Origin: Rhizobiales bacterium 65-9
Lineage (GTDB): Bacteria > Pseudomonadota > Alphaproteobacteria > Rhizobiales > Beijerinckiaceae
Length of the DNA: 32,533 bases
NCBI GenBank assembly: GCA_001899525.1
Contig: MKVY01000027.1
Coordinates: forward strand, 6,181 to 38,713
Reading direction: 5' to 3'
A model generated the notes under the pieces. That model saw only the letters and a program-made list of their open reading frames with translations, searched no databases and was not told the DNA's origin. This document shows, in pieces, positions 13,928 to 22,259 of this stretch. Each line of letters opens with the position of its first letter. Position 1 is the stretch's first letter. A program made the position numbers and the translations under genes.

Positions 13928-16345
13928 TTACGCGACGCGGGTCAGCGCCCGGATCGGCCGGCCGGGCGTGAGCGTCTCGGCCGCCTTCAGGATGCCAGCG
14001 GCGTCGATCCCGTGATGGCGGTAGAGGTCCGCGACCGTTCCGGTCTGGCCGAAATGCTCGACGCCGAGCGCGCGCACGCGGTGGCCTTGCACGGAGCCAA
14101 GCCAGGCGAGCGTGGCCGGGTGGCCGTCGATCACCGTCACCAAGCCGCAATGGGACGGCGCGGCCGCGAGCAGCCGCTCGATATGGCTCGTCGCGTGAAC
14201 CAGCCCGCGCTCGCGCGCGCGCTGGGCGGCGGTCCAGCCGGCGTTCAGACGGTCGGCGGAGGTGATGGCGAGCAGGCCGACATCGCGCCGGTCCTCGCCC
14301 ATCAGCCCGATCGCCGCGATCGCCTCCGGCGCGACAGCGCCCTGATAGGCCACGATGATCTGCGCATTCGGACCGGGCTTGCGCAGCCAATAAGCGCCGT
14401 CGATCACATCCTCGGCCAGTTCGCGCGTCATTTCGCGCGTCGGCTGCTCGATCGCGCGCGTCGAGAGGCGCAGATAGATGGAGCCGCCGGTCTCGTCGCG
14501 CAGCCATGTTTTCTCATTAGGCTCCGCGCCGCCGGCGCCGCCGTCACGCTGGATATAATCGAAGGCGAAACGCATCATCACCGACAATTCGTCGGCGAAA
14601 GCAGGCTCGAACGCGGCGAGCCCGTCCTGCGCCATGCCGACCAGCGGCGTGCCGATCGACTGATGGGCGCCGCCCTCCGGCGCAAGCGAAACGCCGGACG
14701 GCGTCGCGACCAGAATGAAGCGCGCGTCCTGATAGCAGGCGTAATTGAGCTGGTCGGCGCCGCGATAGATGAAGGGATCATAGACGGTGCCGATCGGCAG
14801 CAGCCGCTCGCCGAAGATCGAATGCGACAGGCCGAGCGCCGACAGCATGATGAAGAGATTGGATTCGGCGATGCCGAGTTCCCAGTGCTGCCCCTTGGGC
14901 GAGAACTCCCACGAATAGGTCGACGGCACGCGCTCGCTCTTGAAGGTGTCGGCCATGCTGGCGCGCGCGAACAGACCCCTGCGGTTGATGAAGGGGCCGA
15001 GATTGGTCGAGACCGTCACGTCCGGCGAGGTCGTGACGATGCGGCTGGCGAGATCGGACTCGTCGCGCGCGATCTCGTTCAGGATCTGGCCGAACGCCAT
15101 CTGCGTCGAGAGCGGCTTGGCGCCGGGCGACGGCGTCGGCAGCGTCGCGGGAACCTCCACGCGCGGCGCGCTCAGGCGGCGCGCGCCTTTGGCGACGAAC
15201 GGAACCTTCGCCAGAAAAGCCTCGATCTCCTTCTTCGGAATGTCGAGGCCCTCGAACCTGTCCCACTCATGGCCGGGACGGATGTTCATCGCCTGCCGCA
15301 CGCTGTCGATCTGAGCCGGCGTCAGAAGGCCGGCGTGATTGTCCTTGTGGCCGGCGAGCGGAAGCCCGCGCCTTTTAATCGTGTAGGCGATGAAGCAGGT
15401 CGGGCAGTCATATTTCGCCGCCTCCTCGAAAGCCTTGAGCAGGCCGGGCAAGTCATGCCCGCCGAGATTGGTCATCAGCGCCTGCAATTCGGCGTCGCTG
15501 CGTCTCTCGATCAGTTTCGAAACCGGCCCCTGATCGCCGATCTCATCATTGAGTCGCTTCCGCCAGGCCGCGCCACCCTGATAGGTCAGCGCCGAGTAGA
15601 GCTGGTTCGGGCAGTTGTCGATCCAGTCGCGCAGCTTCTCGCCGCCCGGCTCCCGGAACGCCGCCTCCATCAGCGATCCGTATTTCAGGATCACCACGTC
15701 CCAGCCGAAATTGCGGAAGATCGTCTCGAAGCGCTCCCACAGCCCCTCGCGGATCACCGCGTCGAGCGACTGGCGGTTATAGTCGATGATCCACCAGCAA
15801 TTGCGGACGCCATGCTTCCAGCCTTCGAGCAGCGCCTCGAAGATATTGCCCTCGTCCATCTCCGCGTCGCCGCAGAGCGCGATCATGCGGCCCTCCGGCC
15901 ACTCCTTCGCCCAGCCCTTGGCCTTCACATAATCCTGCACCAGCGAGGAAAAGAGCGTCTGCGCGATGCCGAGGCCGACCGAGCCGGTGGAGAAATCGAC
16001 GTCGTCGGCGTCCTTCGTGCGCGAGGGATAGCTCTGCGCGCCCTTGAAGCCGCGGAAGTTCTCGATCTTCTCGAGCGACTGCTTGCCGAGCAGATATTGC
16101 AGGGCGTGGAAGATCGGCGAGGCGTGCGGCTTGACCGCGACCCGGTCCTGCGGCCGAAGCACCCGCAGGTAAAGCGCGGTCATGATCGCGGCGAGCGAGG
16201 CCGAGGACGCCTGATGGCCGCCGACCTTCAAACCATCCTCGCTCGGGCGGAGATGATTGGCGTTGTGGATCATCCAGGAAGAGAGCCACAGCGCCTTCTG
16301 CTCCAGCGCGGTGAGAATGGCGAGATCGCCAGCGGAAACCGACAT
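13928..16345 (-). CDS. Thiamine-diphosphate-dependent E1/transketolase-like enzyme (homodimeric AceE type)
   Basis: This 805-residue protein belongs to the transketolase/homodimeric pyruvate dehydrogenase E1 group. The ThDP/Mg motif is GDAEMDEG (159-166) with IDYNRQ and Asn190. It also carries VGGHQASSAS, FRGFKGAQSYPSR and, in the C-terminal half, a transketolase-like pyrimidine and C-terminal domain. Escherichia coli AceE is somewhat longer (about 885). The start at 16345 was chosen because AAGGGG lies six bases upstream; 18 codons further up is an unsupported start. No dihydrolipoyl E2 or E3 gene is in the window, so its acceptor is unclear. It lies 188 bases downstream of the RidA gene on the same strand and could belong to the catabolic cluster. 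The true 2-oxoacid or ketose substrate cannot be read from the sequence. Confidence 0.85.
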   Translation of the reverse strand: MSVSAGDLAILTALEQKALWLSSWMIHNANHLRPSEDGLKVGGHQASSASLAAIMTALYLRVLRPQDRVAVKPHASPIFHALQYLLGKQSLEKIENFRGFKGAQSYPSRTKDADDVDFSTGSVGLGIAQTLFSSLVQDYVKAKGWAKEWPEGRMIALCGDAEMDEGNIFEALLEGWKHGVRNCWWIIDYNRQSLDAVIREGLWERFETIFRNFGWDVVILKYGSLMEAAFREPGGEKLRDWIDNCPNQLYSALTYQGGAAWRKRLNDEIGDQGPVSKLIERRSDAELQALMTNLGGHDLPGLLKAFEEAAKYDCPTCFIAYTIKRRGLPLAGHKDNHAGLLTPAQIDSVRQAMNIRPGHEWDRFEGLDIPKKEIEAFLAKVPFVAKGARRLSAPRVEVPATLPTPSPGAKPLSTQMAFGQILNEIARDESDLASRIVTTSPDVTVSTNLGPFINRRGLFARASMADTFKSERVPSTYSWEFSPKGQHWELGIAESNLFIMLSALGLSHSIFGERLLPIGTVYDPFIYRGADQLNYACYQDARFILVATPSGVSLAPEGGAHQSIGTPLVGMAQDGLAAFEPAFADELSVMMRFAFDYIQRDGGAGGAEPNEKTWLRDETGGSIYLRLSTRAIEQPTREMTRELAEDVIDGAYWLRKPGPNAQIIVAYQGAVAPEAIAAIGLMGEDRRDVGLLAITSADRLNAGWTAAQRARERGLVHATSHIERLLAAAPSHCGLVTVIDGHPATLAWLGSVQGHRVRALGVEHFGQTGTVADLYRHHGIDAAGILKAAETLTPGRPIRALTRVA

Positions 16346-16452
16346 ATTGAACCCCTTGGGCAGCCGCTCACACGATGACGGCGGCGGCGCGCGGGTCAAG
16401 CCGGGTCGGATTGCGTTTTCGAGGCCGGTTTTTGGAATAATGTGACGCAGGC

Positions 16453-16468
16453 CCGGATCGCGATCCGG
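16453..16468. repeat. Perfect 16-base inverted repeat upstream of the ThDP enzyme gene
   Basis: CCGGATCGCGATCCGG is fully palindromic and lies in the 188-base gap between the RidA stop and the ThDP enzyme start. It could be an operator for the downstream gene or the stem of a terminator-like structure after RidA. There is no loop and no T-run, so a protein-binding site is the more natural reading. Confidence 0.4.
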
Positions 16469-16533
16469 CGCTCCCCTCCGCGGGGAAAGCGCCGACGGGC
16501 TTCTGCGAAGACCTTCCCGAGGCGCACGCCGCC

Positions 16534-16968
16534 TTATTCGGGGACGACGGCCGTCGCCTCGACCTCGATCATCGCCGCCTTCTCGACCAGGCGGACGACC
16601 TGCACGACCGCCATCGCGGGAAAATGCGGGCCGATCGTCTCGCGGTAGGCCCGGCCCATCTCGCGCAGGTTCTCCGTATAGGCGTCGATGTCGGTGATAT
16701 ACCAGGTGAGGCGGACGAGATGCTTCGGCTCGGCGCCGCCCTCCGCGAGAATATCGACGATGTTCCTGAAGGTCTGGCGCGCCTGCGCGACGAAGCCGTC
16801 CGGAAAATCGCCCATCACGTTCCAGCCGACGACGCCGCCCGTGACCACCAGCCGGCCCCTCGCCGTCATCCCGTTGGCGTAGCCGCGCGGCCGCGGCCAG
16901 CCCTGCGGCAGCAGGGCGCGCGGCGCTTCGTCCTCATTCAGCGGCGAAGGAATGAACTTCGTAGTCAT
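16534..16968 (-). CDS. RidA/YjgF-family protein of the 2-aminobenzoate cluster, lacking the canonical Arg
   Basis: This 144-residue Rid-superfamily protein has the conserved C-terminal block PHFPAMAVVQVVRLVEKAAMIEVEATAV. In RidA proper, which hydrolyses enamine/imine intermediates, the residue after PA is the catalytic Arg (PARS in E. coli). Here it is Met119, which places the protein in a non-archetypal Rid subgroup that may not be a deaminase. The start directly follows the stop of the CoA ligase gene (TGA ATG), so the two are co-translated. The Azoarcus evansii 2-aminobenzoate cluster also carries such a gene, once called a translation inhibitor. A role in handling the enamine-containing CoA thioester of the pathway is plausible inference. 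Confidence 0.88.
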   Translation of the reverse strand: MTTKFIPSPLNEDEAPRALLPQGWPRPRGYANGMTARGRLVVTGGVVGWNVMGDFPDGFVAQARQTFRNIVDILAEGGAEPKHLVRLTWYITDIDAYTENLREMGRAYRETIGPHFPAMAVVQVVRLVEKAAMIEVEATAVVPE

Positions 16969-18603
16969 TCAACGTATCCTGTCATTCGAGGCCGCGCGCT
17001 CGCGCAGAGCGAAGCGTTGCAGCTTTCCAGATTCCGTCCGCGGCAGACTGTCCACGAACTCGATCGCGCGCGGATATTTGAACGGCGCGATCTCCTGCTT
17101 CACAAAGTCCTGCAGCGCCTTCGCCATCGCCGCGTCGCCCTTGACGCCCGGCTTGAGCACGACGAACGCCTTCACGATCATGCCGCGCTCGTCGTTCGGC
17201 TGGCCCACCACGCCGCATTCGGCCACCGCTCCATGCGCCATCAATGCGCTTTCCACCTCTGGACCGGCGATATTGTAACCCGACGACACGATCATGTCGT
17301 CGGACCGCGCCTGGTACCAGAAGTAGCCGTCCTCATCCATGAGATAGGTGTCGCCGGTGACGTTCCAGCCGTTGACCACATATTTGCGCTGCCTCTCGTC
17401 GGCGAGGTAGCGACAGCCTGTCGGACCGCGCACCGCGAGCCGGCCGACAGATCCGGGCGGCAGATCGGCGCCGTTCCCGTCGATGATCTTCGCCTCGTAT
17501 CCCGGAACCGGCTTTCCGGTCGCGCCCGGCCTGATCTCCTCCTCGCGCGCGGCGATGAAGATGTGCAGCATCTCGGTCGCGCCGATGCCGTCGAGGAGTT
17601 TCAAGCCCGTCGCCTTTTCCCACGCCTCGAACGTCGCCTTCGGCAGGTGCTCGCCGGCCGACACGCATTTTCGCAGGGAGGACATATCGAACTTGTCGAG
17701 CTTTCCGAGCATGGCGCGATAGGCGGTCGGCGCGGTGAAGCAGACGGTGGCGCGGTACTTTTCGATCGCCTGCATCAGGTCGTCCGGCGAGGCCGTTTCG
17801 AGCAGCACGGCGGATGCGCCGACCCGCAGAGGAAACAGAACGAGCCCGCCGAGGCCGAAGGTGAAGGCGAGCGGCGGCGAGCCGATGAAAATATCGTCCT
17901 TCGTGGCGCGCAGCACATGGCGCGCATAGCCGTCGCAGATCGCGAGCATGTCGCGATGGAAGTGCATGGTGCCCTTCGGCTCGCCGGTGGTGCCGGAGGT
18001 GAAGCCGATGAGACAGACATCGTCGATCGCGGTGTCGCAGGCGGCGAAGTCCGGTGAAGCGTCCGCAATCATCGCATCAAGCGAGTCAGAGCCGCCGTCG
18101 CCCCAATAGACGACGCGCTGAAGATCCGGAGCGAGCGAACGCGCCTTCTCCATCTCGTCCTTCAGCCTGGCGTCGCAGACGGCGAGCGCGATGCGCGACT
18201 TGACCACAGGATAAGCCAGCTCTTTCGCCCGCAGCAGCGGCATGGTCGCGACGACCACGCCGCCGGCCTTGATGACGGCGAAATAGACCGCGACCATCAT
18301 CGGGTTGTTGGCGGAGCGCAACAGCACGCGATGACCCGGCTTCATGCCGAGCCGGCTGACGAGCACATTGCAGATGCGGTTCACGCGATCCTGCAATTCG
18401 CCATAGCTCAGCGTTTCAGCCGGCGAGATCAGGCAGGGATGATCGCCGCGGCCCGCCGCGACCCATGTGTCGAGAAACTCGGTGATGCAGTTCAGCCGCC
18501 GCGGATAACGCAGCTCGGGCAGGGCGAAGAGAAATTCCGGCTGCAACTCCGGCGGCGGGAGATTGTCCCGCGCGAAACTATCGAGGTGAGCGCTTTTTTC
18601 CAT
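16969..18603 (-). CDS. abmG: 2-aminobenzoate (anthranilate)-CoA ligase, benzoate-CoA ligase family
   Basis: This 544-residue acyl-adenylate-forming ligase would convert 2-aminobenzoate, ATP and CoA into 2-aminobenzoyl-CoA, AMP and pyrophosphate. Motifs seen: phosphate loop FTSGTTGEPKG (201-211), GIGATEMLHIF (339-349) typical of aromatic acid ligases, VTGD (415-418), RSDDMIVSSGYNI, and the adenylation Lys527 in PRTESGKLQR. The start at 18603 was chosen because GGAGGT lies just upstream; alternative starts at 18618 and 18624 (TTG) lack a site. It overlaps a 43-codon ORF upstream as TGATG and abuts the RidA gene downstream. The symbol follows the Azoarcus evansii naming as I recall it. Specificity for 2-aminobenzoate over benzoate or salicylate is inferred from the gene neighbourhood. 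Confidence 0.85.
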   Translation of the reverse strand: MEKSAHLDSFARDNLPPPELQPEFLFALPELRYPRRLNCITEFLDTWVAAGRGDHPCLISPAETLSYGELQDRVNRICNVLVSRLGMKPGHRVLLRSANNPMMVAVYFAVIKAGGVVVATMPLLRAKELAYPVVKSRIALAVCDARLKDEMEKARSLAPDLQRVVYWGDGGSDSLDAMIADASPDFAACDTAIDDVCLIGFTSGTTGEPKGTMHFHRDMLAICDGYARHVLRATKDDIFIGSPPLAFTFGLGGLVLFPLRVGASAVLLETASPDDLMQAIEKYRATVCFTAPTAYRAMLGKLDKFDMSSLRKCVSAGEHLPKATFEAWEKATGLKLLDGIGATEMLHIFIAAREEEIRPGATGKPVPGYEAKIIDGNGADLPPGSVGRLAVRGPTGCRYLADERQRKYVVNGWNVTGDTYLMDEDGYFWYQARSDDMIVSSGYNIAGPEVESALMAHGAVAECGVVGQPNDERGMIVKAFVVLKPGVKGDAAMAKALQDFVKQEIAPFKYPRAIEFVDSLPRTESGKLQRFALRERAASNDRIR

Positions 18604-18734
18604 CACGACCTCCGCCATGACCAAAGCGGCGCCGGCCTTCTCTCCACGCCCGCCGAGAACACCTGTCGCGCCACGGACGCGAATGAGAGCCCCTTCCCTT
18701 CGTCTTCAGGCGCAACGCAAACAGTTCTCTCCAT
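18603..18734 (-). CDS. Small ORF (43 aa) with strong ribosome site, coupled to the CoA ligase gene
   Basis: ATG at 18734 is preceded by GGAGGGAG six bases away, the strongest ribosome site in this operon. The frame encodes 43 residues beginning MERTVCVAPEDEGKGLSFAS and ends in TGA at 18603-18605, overlapping the ligase ATG as TGATG. That arrangement fits a small co-translated protein or a leader that feeds ribosomes to the ligase. It fills most of the 165-base gap between the acyl-CoA dehydrogenase and ligase genes. No family is recognised. It could also be a remnant or a coupling device whose peptide has no function. Confidence 0.5.
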   Translation of the reverse strand: MERTVCVAPEDEGKGLSFASVARQVFSAGVERRPAPLWSWRRS

Positions 18735-18768
18735 CGTGATCTCCCTCCGGTCGTCGCGATGAATGCAA

Positions 18769-19956
18769 TTAACCTGCCGCCGCTTTCGCCGCAGCCGCCT
18801 TCAATGTTTCGCGCGCGATGACGATCTTCTGCACGTCGGTCGCGCCCTCATAAATGCGCAGCGCGCGAATCTCGCGATAGAGGGTTTCGACTTTCACGCC
18901 CGACTTCACGCCAAGGCCGCCGAAAATCTGCACGGCCTTGTCGATCACCGTCTGCGCGGTCTCCGTCGCCACCATCTTCGCCATCGCCGCCTCGCGCGTC
19001 ACGCGCGGCGCGACGCCGTCCTTCGTCCAGGCCGCGCGATAGACCAGCAGCGCGGCGATATCGACATCGGTCGCCATCTCGGCGAGAGACGCCTGCGTCA
19101 GAGGCAGTTCGCTCATCGCGGCGCCGAACATCTGGCGCGTCGTCGCGCGCGCCACCGCCTCGTCAAGCGCGCGGCGCGCGAAGCCGAGCGCGGCCGCGCC
19201 CACGGTCGAGCGAAACACATCGAGCGTCGCCATCGCGATCTTGAAGCCGTCGCCCGGCTTGCCGAGCAGGCTGGCGGCGGGAATCCGGCAGTCATTGAAG
19301 CGCAGGCGCGCAAGCGGATGCGGCGCGATCACGTCGATGCGCTCGGCGATCTCGAGGCCGGGCGCGTCGGCGTCGACGATATAGGCAGAGACGCCCTTGG
19401 CGCCCTGCGACTCCGGCGCGCGCGCGAACACGACATAGTGGTCGGCGATGCCGCCGTTCGAAATCCAGATCTTCTCGCCGTTGAGCCTGAGATGCGCGTT
19501 TCCGTCCGGCGTCGCCGTCGTCGCGAGCGCCGCGGCGTCAGACCCCGCGTCCGGCTCGGACAGCGCGAAGGCGGCGATGCGCTCGCCGCGCGCGACGGGC
19601 GGCAGATAGCGCGCCTTCTGCTCGGCCGTTCCGGCGATCGTGATCGGGCCCGTGCCCAGCCCTTGCATCGCGAACGCGAAATCCGCGAGACCGTCATGAT
19701 AGGCGAGCGTTTCGCGCGCGAGGCAGAGCGAGCGGACGTCATAGGTCTCGAACAGGCCGCCGAACTCCTTCGGCGCCACGGCTTTCAGAAAACCGGCGTC
19801 GCCCAGAGCTTTCACGAGCTTCCGGCAGGAGCCGTCGACATCGTGATGATCGACCAGGGACGGAACGTTCGCCGCGGCCCATGCATCGACGCGCGCTTTC
19901 CACTCCGCATGACGCGGCTCGAAGAAAGGCCATGACAGGAAAGACAAGTCAGCCAT
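18769..19956 (-). CDS. Acyl-CoA dehydrogenase of the 2-aminobenzoate cluster
   Basis: This 395-residue FAD-dependent acyl-CoA dehydrogenase has [11 protein letters not shown] (130-140), [17 protein letters not shown], the helix region [22 protein letters not shown], and the C-terminal [22 protein letters not shown] in which Glu370 is the likely catalytic base. It would introduce or remove a double bond in the alicyclic CoA thioester formed after dearomatisation; three beta-oxidation-type enzymes are part of the Azoarcus evansii 2-aminobenzoate cluster. It lies 76 bases downstream of the enoyl-CoA hydratase gene. The ribosome site is weak (GGGAACA). No electron-transfer flavoprotein genes are in the window, so electrons must go to ETF encoded elsewhere. 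The exact substrate is not defined. Confidence 0.9.
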   Translation of the reverse strand: MADLSFLSWPFFEPRHAEWKARVDAWAAANVPSLVDHHDVDGSCRKLVKALGDAGFLKAVAPKEFGGLFETYDVRSLCLARETLAYHDGLADFAFAMQGLGTGPITIAGTAEQKARYLPPVARGERIAAFALSEPDAGSDAAALATTATPDGNAHLRLNGEKIWISNGGIADHYVVFARAPESQGAKGVSAYIVDADAPGLEIAERIDVIAPHPLARLRFNDCRIPAASLLGKPGDGFKIAMATLDVFRSTVGAAALGFARRALDEAVARATTRQMFGAAMSELPLTQASLAEMATDVDIAALLVYRAAWTKDGVAPRVTREAAMAKMVATETAQTVIDKAVQIFGGLGVKSGVKVETLYREIRALRIYEGATDVQKIVIARETLKAAAAKAAAG

Positions 19957-20032
19957 TGTTCCCGCTCTATCTCAACAGCTTCCGTCAGGGCCGCGCCGGG
20001 AGGGTCGGAAAGGAGAGCGCCGCTCGATCATT

Positions 20033-20863
20033 TCAATCGCCCTCGAAGACGGGCGTCTGTTTCGCGGCGAAGGCGCGATAGGCGCGGGCGAAATCCTCCG
20101 TCGTCATGCAGAGCGCCTGCGCAACCGCCTCGGCCTCGATCGCGTCATTGACCGACATCGCCCATTCCATCTCGAGCATGCGCTTGGTCATGGCGTTCGC
20201 ATAGGTCGGCCCGGCCGCGATCTCGCGCGCCAGCGTCTCAGCGTCGGCGAGCAGCGACGCTGAATCGCACAGGCGGTTGAAAAAGCCCCAACGCTCCGCC
20301 TCTTCGCCGCGCAGCGCCCGACCGGTGTAGAGAAGCTCGCTCGCGCGCCCCTGGCCAATGATGCGCGGCAGGATCGCGCAGGCGCCCATGTCGCAGCCGG
20401 CGAGGCCCACCTTGTTGAACAGGAACATCACCTTCGCGCCGGCGGTTCCGATGCGAAGGTCCGACGCCATCGCGATGATGGCGCCCGCGCCGGCGCAAAT
20501 TCCGTCGATCGCCGCAACGATCGGCTGCGGGCAGGCGCGCATCGCCTTCACCAGTTCGCCAGTCATGCGCGTGAACTTCGTCAGGTCCTTCGTGTTCATC
20601 GCGACGAGCGGGCCGATGATCTCCAACACGTCACCGCCGGAGGAGAAATTGCCGCCGGCGCCGGAGATCACGAGCGCCTTGATCTCCTCGTCCTTCGCGG
20701 CCGCGTGAAAGAAATCGGTCAGCTCGCGATAGCTCTCGAAGGTGAGCGGGTTTTTCTTCTCGGGCCGGTTGAGCGTGACATGCGCCACCTTGCCCGACAC
20801 GGAAAGAAGAAAATGCCGCGGCTCATAGGCCGAGAGCGGCAGGGAGACTGCGTTCGCCATCAT
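20033..20863 (-). CDS. Enoyl-CoA hydratase/isomerase family protein (crotonase fold)
   Basis: This 276-residue crotonase-fold enzyme contains [21 protein letters not shown], the oxyanion-hole segment [31 protein letters not shown], and [30 protein letters not shown]. In the last block an Asp takes the place where many hydratases have a catalytic Glu, so it may be a hydratase or a hydrolase/isomerase variant. In this operon it is expected to act on a ring-derived unsaturated CoA thioester. Tandem ATG codons at 20863 and 20860 are possible starts; the first overlaps the MarR stop as ATGA. It is cotranscribed with the MarR and SDR genes upstream and the acyl-CoA dehydrogenase downstream. Confidence 0.9.
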   Translation of the reverse strand: MMANAVSLPLSAYEPRHFLLSVSGKVAHVTLNRPEKKNPLTFESYRELTDFFHAAAKDEEIKALVISGAGGNFSSGGDVLEIIGPLVAMNTKDLTKFTRMTGELVKAMRACPQPIVAAIDGICAGAGAIIAMASDLRIGTAGAKVMFLFNKVGLAGCDMGACAILPRIIGQGRASELLYTGRALRGEEAERWGFFNRLCDSASLLADAETLAREIAAGPTYANAMTKRMLEMEWAMSVNDAIEAEAVAQALCMTTEDFARAYRAFAAKQTPVFEGD

Positions 20864-21372
20864 GTTCCAGAATCCTTTTCGGCGGCGCGCCGGGTCGAGC
20901 TTTTCAACTTGCCGAGCGCGCGCATGAGGTCGGCCTGATCCTTCGCGTTGAGGCCGGACATCATGTCGGCGATCCAGTCCTCGTGCGCGCCGGCCATTTT
21001 CCTGAAAGCGCGTCGGCCGCCGGGCGTCAACGCCACGATCTGCGCGCGCCGGTCGGACGGCGACGGCGCGCGCGTGAGATGCCCAACCTCCACCAGCCGC
21101 TCGACCAGGGCGGTGAGATTTCCGTTCGACACCATCATGCGCTGCGCGAGCTCGGACAGCGTCATGCCGTCCGGCGCGCGATCGAGCTGCGCCATCAGAT
21201 CGAAGCGCGGCAGGGTTTCATCGAACGAGTCGCGCAGCCGGCGACGCACCGTCGCCTCGACAAGGTTGGCGCAGGTCAGAAGCCTGAGCCACAGGCGCAA
21301 CTCGTCCTTGTGGTCGGCAGGCGCTTCCAGCGCCTTCGCTTCCGCGTCAAGCGCGACCACGCTGTCATTCAT
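20860..21372 (-). CDS. MarR-family transcriptional regulator of the 2-aminobenzoate cluster
   Basis: This 170-residue MarR protein has [22 protein letters not shown] in its dimerisation region, the winged helix-turn-helix [31 protein letters not shown] (about 71-101) and the wing [17 protein letters not shown]. The start at 21372 overlaps the SDR stop as TGATG and its own stop overlaps the hydratase start as ATGA. A MarR gene is also present in the Azoarcus evansii cluster. MarR proteins in CoA-dependent aromatic pathways usually repress their operon until an aryl-CoA thioester is bound, so 2-aminobenzoyl-CoA is a reasonable candidate ligand. The two AT-rich palindromes at 22171 and 29472 are the likely binding sites. 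Confidence 0.93.
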   Translation of the reverse strand: MNDSVVALDAEAKALEAPADHKDELRLWLRLLTCANLVEATVRRRLRDSFDETLPRFDLMAQLDRAPDGMTLSELAQRMMVSNGNLTALVERLVEVGHLTRAPSPSDRRAQIVALTPGGRRAFRKMAGAHEDWIADMMSGLNAKDQADLMRALGKLKSSTRRAAEKDSGT

Positions 21373-22136
21373 CACATCACCTCGCCGCCGGCGACGGCGA
21401 TCGCCTGTCCGGTGATCGCCGACGCACCGGCGCCGCACAGCCACAGAACCGCGTCCGCCACCTCGTCCGGCGCGACGAGGCGCCCCTGCGGATTGTGCTT
21501 CGCGAGTTCGGCGCGCGCGTCCTCGGCGGAACGGCCGGTCTTCTCCACGATGCGCGCGATGCTCTCTTCCGTCATGTCGGTGTCGGCGTAGCCCGGACAT
21601 ACGGCGTTGACGGTGACGCCGCTCGCCGCCGTCTCCAGCGCGAGCGAGCGGACGAGACCGATCACGGCGTGCTTGGAGGCGACATAGGCAGAAACATAAG
21701 CGTAGCCGCGCAGGCCCGCGGTCGAGGCGACGGCGATCACGCGCCCGCTTTTGCGCTCCATCATGCCGGGCAGAACGGCCTGCGCGGCGTTGACCACGCT
21801 CATCAGATTGAGGTCCATCATGCGCCGGAACATGGCGGCGTCCGAGCGGCGGAAGGGCGCGCTTTCGGCGCCGCCGGCATTCGCCACGATCGCGTCGATC
21901 GGCCCGCGCTCGGACGCGGCGCTTTCGCAGGCGGCGCGCACCGCAGCGGCGTCGGTCGCGTCCGCCAGAACATAGCCCGCAGCGGCGCCGCGCGCGACAA
22001 GCGCGGCCAGAGGCGCCTGCGAACGGCCGAGGCCTGTCACCTTCGCGCCGGCGCGAGACAGAGTCGCTGCAATCGCGGCGCCGATTCCGCGCCCTGCGCC
22101 GGTCACCAGGATATGCTGATCTCGGAGGCTCATCAT
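21372..22136 (-). CDS. Short-chain dehydrogenase/reductase, probable 3-hydroxyacyl-CoA dehydrogenase role
   Basis: This 254-residue classical SDR has the cofactor loop TGAGRGIGAA (12-21), NAGG (86-89), catalytic Ser138 in AVASTAG, and Tyr151/Lys155 in YVASK. It is the first gene of the minus-strand operon that also holds MarR, hydratase, acyl-CoA dehydrogenase, ligase and RidA. It is the best candidate for the hydroxyacyl-CoA oxidising step of the beta-oxidation-like phase. Tandem ATGs at 22136 and 22133 are possible starts; the ribosome site is weak (ACGGGAA). Cofactor preference and substrate are inferred only from context. The operator-like palindrome lies 34-48 bases upstream of the start. 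Confidence 0.88.
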   Translation of the reverse strand: MMSLRDQHILVTGAGRGIGAAIAATLSRAGAKVTGLGRSQAPLAALVARGAAAGYVLADATDAAAVRAACESAASERGPIDAIVANAGGAESAPFRRSDAAMFRRMMDLNLMSVVNAAQAVLPGMMERKSGRVIAVASTAGLRGYAYVSAYVASKHAVIGLVRSLALETAASGVTVNAVCPGYADTDMTEESIARIVEKTGRSAEDARAELAKHNPQGRLVAPDEVADAVLWLCGAGASAITGQAIAVAGGEVM

Positions 22137-22170
22137 TTCCCGTCTTGACGGGCGCGGCTCGCCCGATATG

Positions 22171-22184
22171 TTTTAAGCATAAAA
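22171..22184. promoter_or_regulatory. Putative MarR operator between the SDR and arylformamidase genes
   Basis: TTTTAAGCATAAAA is a 14-base near-palindrome (one mismatched pair) in an AT-rich patch inside GC-rich DNA, in the divergent region between the minus-strand SDR/MarR operon and the plus-strand arylformamidase. It matches 12 of 14 bases of the site at 29472-29485. The location would let one regulator control both directions. Confidence 0.6.
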
Positions 22185-22259
22185 TAAATGGCGGTCGCGC
22201 GCAACGGCGCCGGCGCGTCAGAGGGGCCGGCGCAACGAGCGCCCGAACGCAGGATGGCG

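Noticed and set aside
13862..16378. 838-codon open frame on the plus strand opposite the ThDP enzyme
   Set aside because: It is exactly antisense to a gene with clear motifs, its product is Arg/His/Gly-rich with no recognisable domain, and such long antisense frames are expected in very GC-rich coding DNA.
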